Shown here one piece after another: positions 58,964-64,000 of a DNA stretch of 64,000 nucleotides. Origin of the DNA: Allodiplogaster sudhausi (Eukaryota; Nematoda; Chromadorea; Rhabditida; Diplogasteridae); NCBI GenBank assembly GCA_945643635.1, contig CALZFC010000081.1, positions 537,001 through 601,000 on the forward strand, in the 5' to 3' direction. The notes under the pieces are model-generated. The model did no database searches and was not told where the DNA came from. It saw only the letters and a list, made by a program, of their open reading frames with translations. Position numbers and translations under genes: made by a program. Each line of letters begins with the position of its first letter. Positions within the stretch are counted from its first letter, which is position 1.

Positions 58964-59940
58964 TGATCGTTTCATCAGAGAAGGCCGTTTATCTTTGAGT
59001 GCGATCAAGCTCCTCTATTCCTTCCTTCGGAGTAGCGATCTGTATCTTTCCATGGAGTCATTTTCAGCATCTCTTTTCCCCCTCGTTCTCTCACTGTCTC
59101 TCTCACCTTTGCGTGGTCTCTCAATTCTTTCTATCTCATCTCCTTCCTTAGTTCTTGTTGATGTGCATGACAATGTATGACAAGTAATACTTTTCACAAT
59201 TCCGTTACCTTCTTCCTTCTTTCCAAGGAATTCTTCGTGCTAATTTCTCCATATATTGCATGTTCACAATTTCATCTCTACGTCCTGTCAATTTTGATCA
59301 TTACAGGCAACATAATATTCACAAAGCAAGGAATAAGAAACTCAAGTTTTTCCGAGCTTTGAAAAATATTCGGAGTACACAGCACGAACTTGACATGAAA
59401 AAGTGACCTAATTGCTCTTGTAATATAGCTGTTATTTTGCCGTTTCTTCATTTTACTACATCCAATGAACAAATCAGTAGTGAGAAGAAGAGATATTAAA
59501 GGAAAGGAAAGTGCTCCCATTCTCCCACCCTTTTCCACTTCCTTTCCGTTGTCTTTTCCCTTGCGGTCATCTACCTTCTCTTTTCTCAATCACGTTTCCT
59601 TACAAATCAGACAGTCGAATAACTGAAAGTTGCAAGGTTCCTATTTGATATGTTGACCAGTATGCCAATAAACATCGCATGATTTCATACCAACTCATTC
59701 TTACCGTCCTCCCATTCTCCAACATCTCGCCTCTCTCTTCTTCTCTCTCTCTCTCTCCTTCTTTCGCTCTCTCTCTCTCTCTTCATTAACATGTGTTTTA
59801 AGGAGATCGACGTGCCGGACGAGTGGGTGCGAAGCCGTAATCTTCGCAGAATGCAGTTGTGAGAGAGGGATTCGAGAAGGAGAGAAGAGATAGAGAAGAG
59901 AGAGCGTGTAGGGAGGAGAGAGGAGAGAGAAGCAGAGAAG
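55753..59940. other. Intergenic/upstream region with candidate short exons
   Basis: CT-rich tracts (56320-56585, 58020-58135) and GA-rich tracts (56760-56830, 57310-57600, 57690-57765). Two coding-like minus-strand pieces, FSALRSVADHSELVLDSY (about 57480-57425) and FEEAVNTICNHDIAEEVEDG (about 57845-57775), could be 5' exons of the CCDC85-like gene, but clean donors were not found. The second piece also has an open plus-strand frame. Confidence 0.4.
56029..56108. repeat. Tandem pair of inverted-repeat units
   Basis: A unit of about 43 bp (AAGAAGTGAGAAG ... CTTCTCACTTCTT) occurs twice in tandem; each unit is itself a hairpin with a short GGTGAGAGGGTCG loop. Confidence 0.9.
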
Positions 59941-60698
59941 ATGAGTGGCCAGAACTTCGTCACTGACTGCTTCTACAACCTGTCTACCGACGAGCGAATC
60001 GATCTTTTCAAGGTCATTTCCTTTGTTATTTTGAAGTCTAATATTATAGTGGACACTGATAGCTCTTTCGCTGAGTCTCCCTCTGCCTCCTTGAAATTCC
60101 CTCCAAAGTTGCTTCAACGTGTGAGCTTCTTCTTTGCTTTGTTGCCTGAGGCGCTTGAATTGGGAGTGTTTCCAGCCTCTCCACCATCTCCTTTCAATCC
60201 ATTTGCGAACCTCTTTAAGTCCTCTCCGGCTCGTGATTCGTATTTGCTTGCTGAGAAGAAAAAACTAGATGAAATTCGCATGAGGAGATGAATGAAAACC
60301 CTCTATCTAAGAAAATCAATCGTAAAGTGGACTGCATAGATATCATGACGTCATTCTGTTCATATGAACGGCCTTTTGTTCCATTCATTTCCATCAGATG
60401 GATAAGGTTTGAAGAAAGACTAGGGAATTTTCATTTTGAATATGGCCAAGAATTGTAGAGGCGGCAGGGTCTCCGTCTGGACCACGTTTATCGCTCGTAT
60501 CTGGGATGGATGACTCTCCCCTTCGCTCTCTTCGGGGCCATCGCCACTCTACTCTTCGCCATCACTGTCTTCCAAGCGGTGAAACAGAAGAGAGTCTCCA
60601 GGAAGTCTGTCTTTTCTCTCAGTCTTCCTCCCTCTCTCTCTCCCTCCCTGCCTCTCTCTCTCTCTCTCTGTCTGTCTGTTTTTCTTTCTCTACTTCTA

Positions 60699-60736
<38 letters not shown>

Positions 60737-60770
60737 TCTTTCTCTACCTCTACATTTCTCTCTCTCTATC

Positions 60771-60801
<31 letters not shown>

Positions 60802-61986
60802 ATCTCTGATTCCCTTTCTGTCATTCTCTCTCTGTCATCTCTCTCTCTCCTCCCGTTTCTGTCTGCCTCCCTTTCTCTTCTTGCCTCGTTATCTCTCGCT
60901 CTTTCACCCTCTCTCTCCCACTGCAGATGTTACGTGCTTCTTCTGAATCGTGCAGTGGGTGACATGTTCACGTGCCTGACTGCCTTGTTAACTTGCCTCT
61001 ACATCTTCTACTCAAAGGACATCAAGTGAGTGAGTTGTGAGTGTCCTCTTGGCATGAGAACGGTTGCAGTCGTGAAGTGATTTCCTTGATGGAATCCTTC
61101 TTCTCTGGTTCTTTCTGGTCTGGGATGGTCTCCTACACCTCCCTCTCCTTCCTCAAACTCTTCGCCGTTTCTCGACCCTTTGACTACAGAAAATGCGTCA
61201 CTATGAAGCGCTGCATTTATCTTATTATCGGCAGGTAATTGCTGTTATTTTGACTCTTTGGATTTCAGAAGAATAATAGTGATTTGTCAGCTGGGTAATG
61301 TTCGCAATGATTGTCTCGTATGGACTGACAATGGGCGCGCTTGTCAAAATCCCGATCCTCAACGAATGGAGCGGATGTAAAATGGTTAGATTTTCCATAC
61401 ATTTTTGCTGCACGAAACAATTAAAATTTTTTCCCGTATTCAACTTTAATTTTTGAAGGAAACTTGCCTTCGCTTTATGTACCGGTCAAGGAACATCTTA
61501 ACCATCTCAGTCTACTTTTTTACTCTCATTGCCTTTGCAATAACAGGTCAGAAATGCCAGTGAAAGGTGAGAGAGAGAGAGCGAGCTGGCCTGTGTATTG
61601 TTGGGGTTAATATTAAAATACATCATTAAAATAATACGCTGAGACTGGAGGGTAGGGGCGAGTGGTTTGGCATGATTGCTGATTGTGAGAAGATTGAACC
61701 GACTTATATATGTGGACTCATGCCAACATCACTCTTCCTTTCAGTTGTACTCATAAAGAGAGCTCAGCGTTTCGTCGATTCCTTCAAGAAAGGTCGGTCA
61801 TCCACGACTTCTTCAGAACCCGGAAGAATAAAAACTACCCGATTTCCACTCTGGAAACTTTCTCTCAATGTCTTGACATTTGGAGGCCTCTACCTCTTTT
61901 ATGTCATTTGGTGAGCTTTTTATCGCTAAAATATCAAAATATCAATAGTCCGCATTAGCAAAAAATCAAAACCATGCTGATGTATT

Positions 61987-62080
<94 letters not shown>

Positions 62081-62614
62081 TGTATATATTTATGAATTTC
62101 TTATGTTATGTTAGTCATTTGCATTTTTTGTGATCTCGATAAAGAGATTCGAAAGTAAGCAGCAAGCGATTTTTTTCTACCTTCTAGGTGCCTGTTTAAC
62201 CTCTCCAATCGGGATCAGTGCTTCTTCATGAGAAACTACACTGAGATGATGCGAATTCTTGCATTCGTTCGCTGCTCGATTCTCTTGAGAATTTGCATAG
62301 ATCCTGTGCTTTCTTTCTTCACTGATTTCCAGGTTAGCATATGCGTGGCTCTGCTAAATTCGTGGTAGTGTTCTAAGTTTAATTTTATCCATACTTATTA
62401 ATATTCTTTTAAGATCCGGCGTGGGTTCTTGCTGTTATTCGGAATCAAGAGAAAGCTGACGTTCTCTTCGTCTCGAGGGATGCTCCAGCCTAGAGATGCA
62501 ATGACGACTGCCGTGGAGGAGAGAAGCAGTTCGGGCAACAGCTTCACTCGGAACGGCAACCAGACAACTCCTCCTTCTAAGGAAGAACAATCCACTGTCA
62601 AGACCATTGCTTGA
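59941..62614 (+). CDS. Seven-transmembrane G-protein-coupled receptor
   Basis: Nine exons (59941-60012, 60459-60604, 60927-61025, 61070-61234, 61291-61384, 61459-61546, 61745-61910, 62188-62332, 62414-62614) give 391 residues. A short N-terminus (CFYNLSTDERIDLF) is followed by TM1 (PFALFGAIATLLFAITVF), TM2 opening YVLLLNRAVGD, TM3 ending LKLFAVSRPFDYRK, and TM4-7, the last with DPVLSFFTDF. A Ser/Thr-rich cytoplasmic tail ends TVKTIA. The NRAxGD of TM2 and a positively charged end to TM3 place it among rhodopsin-like or nematode-type serpentine receptors. SRP replaces the DRY triplet. The ligand cannot be inferred. The first intron (60013-60458) stays open in frame for about 95 codons. Confidence 0.88.
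60620..60920. repeat. (CT)n-rich tract in a receptor intron
   Basis: Impure (CT)n filling the intron between the TM1 and TM2 exons, on the sense strand. Confidence 0.95.
61985..62085. repeat. (TA)n microsatellite in a receptor intron
   Basis: Long (TA)n in the intron 61911-62187. Confidence 0.97.
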
Positions 62615-63483
62615 TCTCTTGTACTTTTTCTCTCCCTTTCTTATCCCTTTCCCTCACATCTTGTGTCAAAGATTGAGAAGCATAGATCTGGTGAGAAGCG
62701 GAAGATCTTTTCATCTTGTTATAACTTACCTTCAAGTAGATTAGTGTTACCAAGTACATGCTTGAGATGAGACGGGTCTCTGTTGTTACCGACCGGTGCA
62801 TTTTTTACCCATCGAATGGGAGACAATTCAAGGTTCCTCTTTTGCTTCACTCATTTATTCATGGCGCAATTATAATCTCTCGTTTCAAGACGGGTCGCCC
62901 CCAATCAATAGACAATCATCCGATTTCCTTCCTCTTTCTCACTTCGTCATTGTGTCGTTCACACTAATAAATACAGTTAGCAGGTCAATGTTTTTGAATC
63001 CCGCAGGTGCATTCTTGAATTCCGCGGAACACGAATTTATTTGCACATTGAAGACGAATATTGAAGCTTGAGTTGAATGAGAGAGAATGGCAAGCATATA
63101 AAGTGAGTAGAAAGAGGGAGAGAGAGAGAGAGGGGTAGAGAGGGTAGAAGGCACTTCTGTTGGAGAGGGCGAGGCAGACAAAGACAGAAGGCAGGATGTC
63201 AGTAGATGAATACTTACACAGGCAGACACTGTCTCGTCATGAAAACACTTCACTCTTTAACTAGGAGACTAGACTAAGAGAAGAGAGTGAAGGAGAGGGA
63301 AGACGAAAGAGAGAAAGAGAGGACTACTCTGAGCAGCAGACAACATCGAGAATAAGCAAAATCGTTCGTGAATTATCATCAAATGATCATACATACAACA
63401 TGTGGAAGGAGAGAGAGTATACAGAAGCTGGAGACCGGTCTTCTCAGGCAGAGAAAGAGAGAAAAGGTCGCAGAGTGCTTCGT
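62615..63483. other. Convergent intergenic region
   Basis: 3' flanks of the receptor (+) and myosin (-) genes, with GA-rich patches at 63085-63145 and 63290-63330. No gene seen. Confidence 0.6.
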
Positions 63484-63638
63484 TTAGTAGAAGTCGCGTG
63501 CAAACGACGTCGATCTGAAGAGAGTTAACGCATGGTTGTCATTGATATTAGACGATGGATAAAACGGAAGAGAAATAGAGAGAGTGAGAGAGAGCATGAG
63601 AGAGAAAAAGAAAGGACAGATGGATAATGATAGAGACG

Positions 63639-63686
<48 letters not shown>

Positions 63687-63873
63687 GAGAAAGAGAGAGT
63701 AATGGACTGACCGCATGACGGCAGAAGATGCGGAATGAGGAAGTCCATTGGGGCCGGCCGGGAGCGAGCCTACCGGCGGGGCCACTGAGGCGGCCGAACG
63801 GGTCTTGGCGCGCAGCTTGGACAGACAGTTCTCTGCCAGGTCCGCACGCTCTTCCGCGTCGTCCAATTGGGCC
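63484..63873 (-). CDS. Myosin heavy chain, last two exons
   Basis: Exons 63873-63712 and 63514-63484 join in phase 2 and end in TAA. The first encodes the end of the rod (QLDDAEERADLAENCLSKLR), which matches the conserved C-terminal coiled-coil segment of class II myosin heavy chains, then a non-helical tailpiece rich in Ser, Pro and Ala (SAASVAPPVGSLPAG). The last encodes STSFARDFY. This tailpiece style is that of invertebrate muscle myosins, where it influences thick-filament assembly. The rest of the gene lies beyond the right edge; 63874-64000 is intron with a GA tract. Confidence 0.88.
63640..63700. repeat. (GA)n microsatellite in the last myosin intron
   Basis: Nearly pure (GA)n, pyrimidine on the myosin sense strand, directly beside the donor site. 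Confidence 0.95.
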
Positions 63874-64000
63874 TAATATTGAATGACTTAGAGAAAGAGG
63901 GAGAGAGAGAAAGAGAGAGAAGGGGAGAAGAGAGAAACAGTGACAGACAGAAAGGAAACATGTAGGTATGTATGTACGTATAAAGAAGGAGATGGAGGAA

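Noticed and set aside
60013..60297. Continuation of the receptor's first exon as a longer protein
   Set aside because: The frame is open, but a donor at 60012 joins in phase to a TM1 exon that matches the family; the continuation has no membrane segment of that kind and ends in a stop.

Overview
The window reads as nuclear DNA of an animal. Genes are split into many short exons by introns that are often only 45-75 bp, and long (CT)n/(GA)n tracts fill many of the larger introns. The recognised families (Bub3, a Cys-loop receptor, a PiT phosphate transporter, a CCDC85-type coiled coil, a 7TM receptor, a muscle-type myosin heavy chain tail and secreted TIL/WAP/thyroglobulin modules) are metazoan. 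A GT92 glycosyltransferase, compact introns and the myosin tail would fit a nematode or similar small invertebrate, but that assignment is inference. Exon models below were built by hand from splice signals, codon phase and family resemblance.

Layout: a 5'-truncated GT92 gene (+, 1-1234) runs into a 13-copy 36-bp minisatellite. A secreted M14 carboxypeptidase follows (+, 3018-about 5506). Next come three minus-strand genes: an uncharacterised gene (6109-about 8510), a small secreted protein (8568-9310), and a secreted protein with cysteine-rich, thyroglobulin-1, WAP and six TIL modules ending in a ligand-depleted SOD-like domain (9916-14980). From 15.6 to 33.7 kb lies a very large minus-strand extracellular protein, or a run of adjacent ones: parallel beta-helix modules, EGF modules, Ig/cadherin-like and helical regions, cadherin-like repeats and a Ser/Thr-rich tail. 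One of its coding exons holds a Mutator-like DNA element.

The right half holds Bub3 (+, 35938-39769) with a non-autonomous hAT-like element in an intron, a Cys-loop receptor subunit (-, 40102-42100), a PiT/SLC20 phosphate transporter (-, 42747-46686), an ill-defined coding-like stretch (48.1-49.5 kb), a CCDC85-like coiled-coil gene (-, 50176-55752 and beyond) whose intron contains a 1.85-kb palindrome, a 7TM receptor (+, 59941-62614), and the last two exons of a myosin heavy chain (-, 63484-63873).

There is no sign that these genes form one pathway. The common thread is intron biology: repeated GC-AG introns, DNA transposons sitting in introns or acting as a possible new intron, and pyrimidine microsatellites that usually lie on the sense strand of the host gene. 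No rRNA, tRNA or CRISPR array was recognised.
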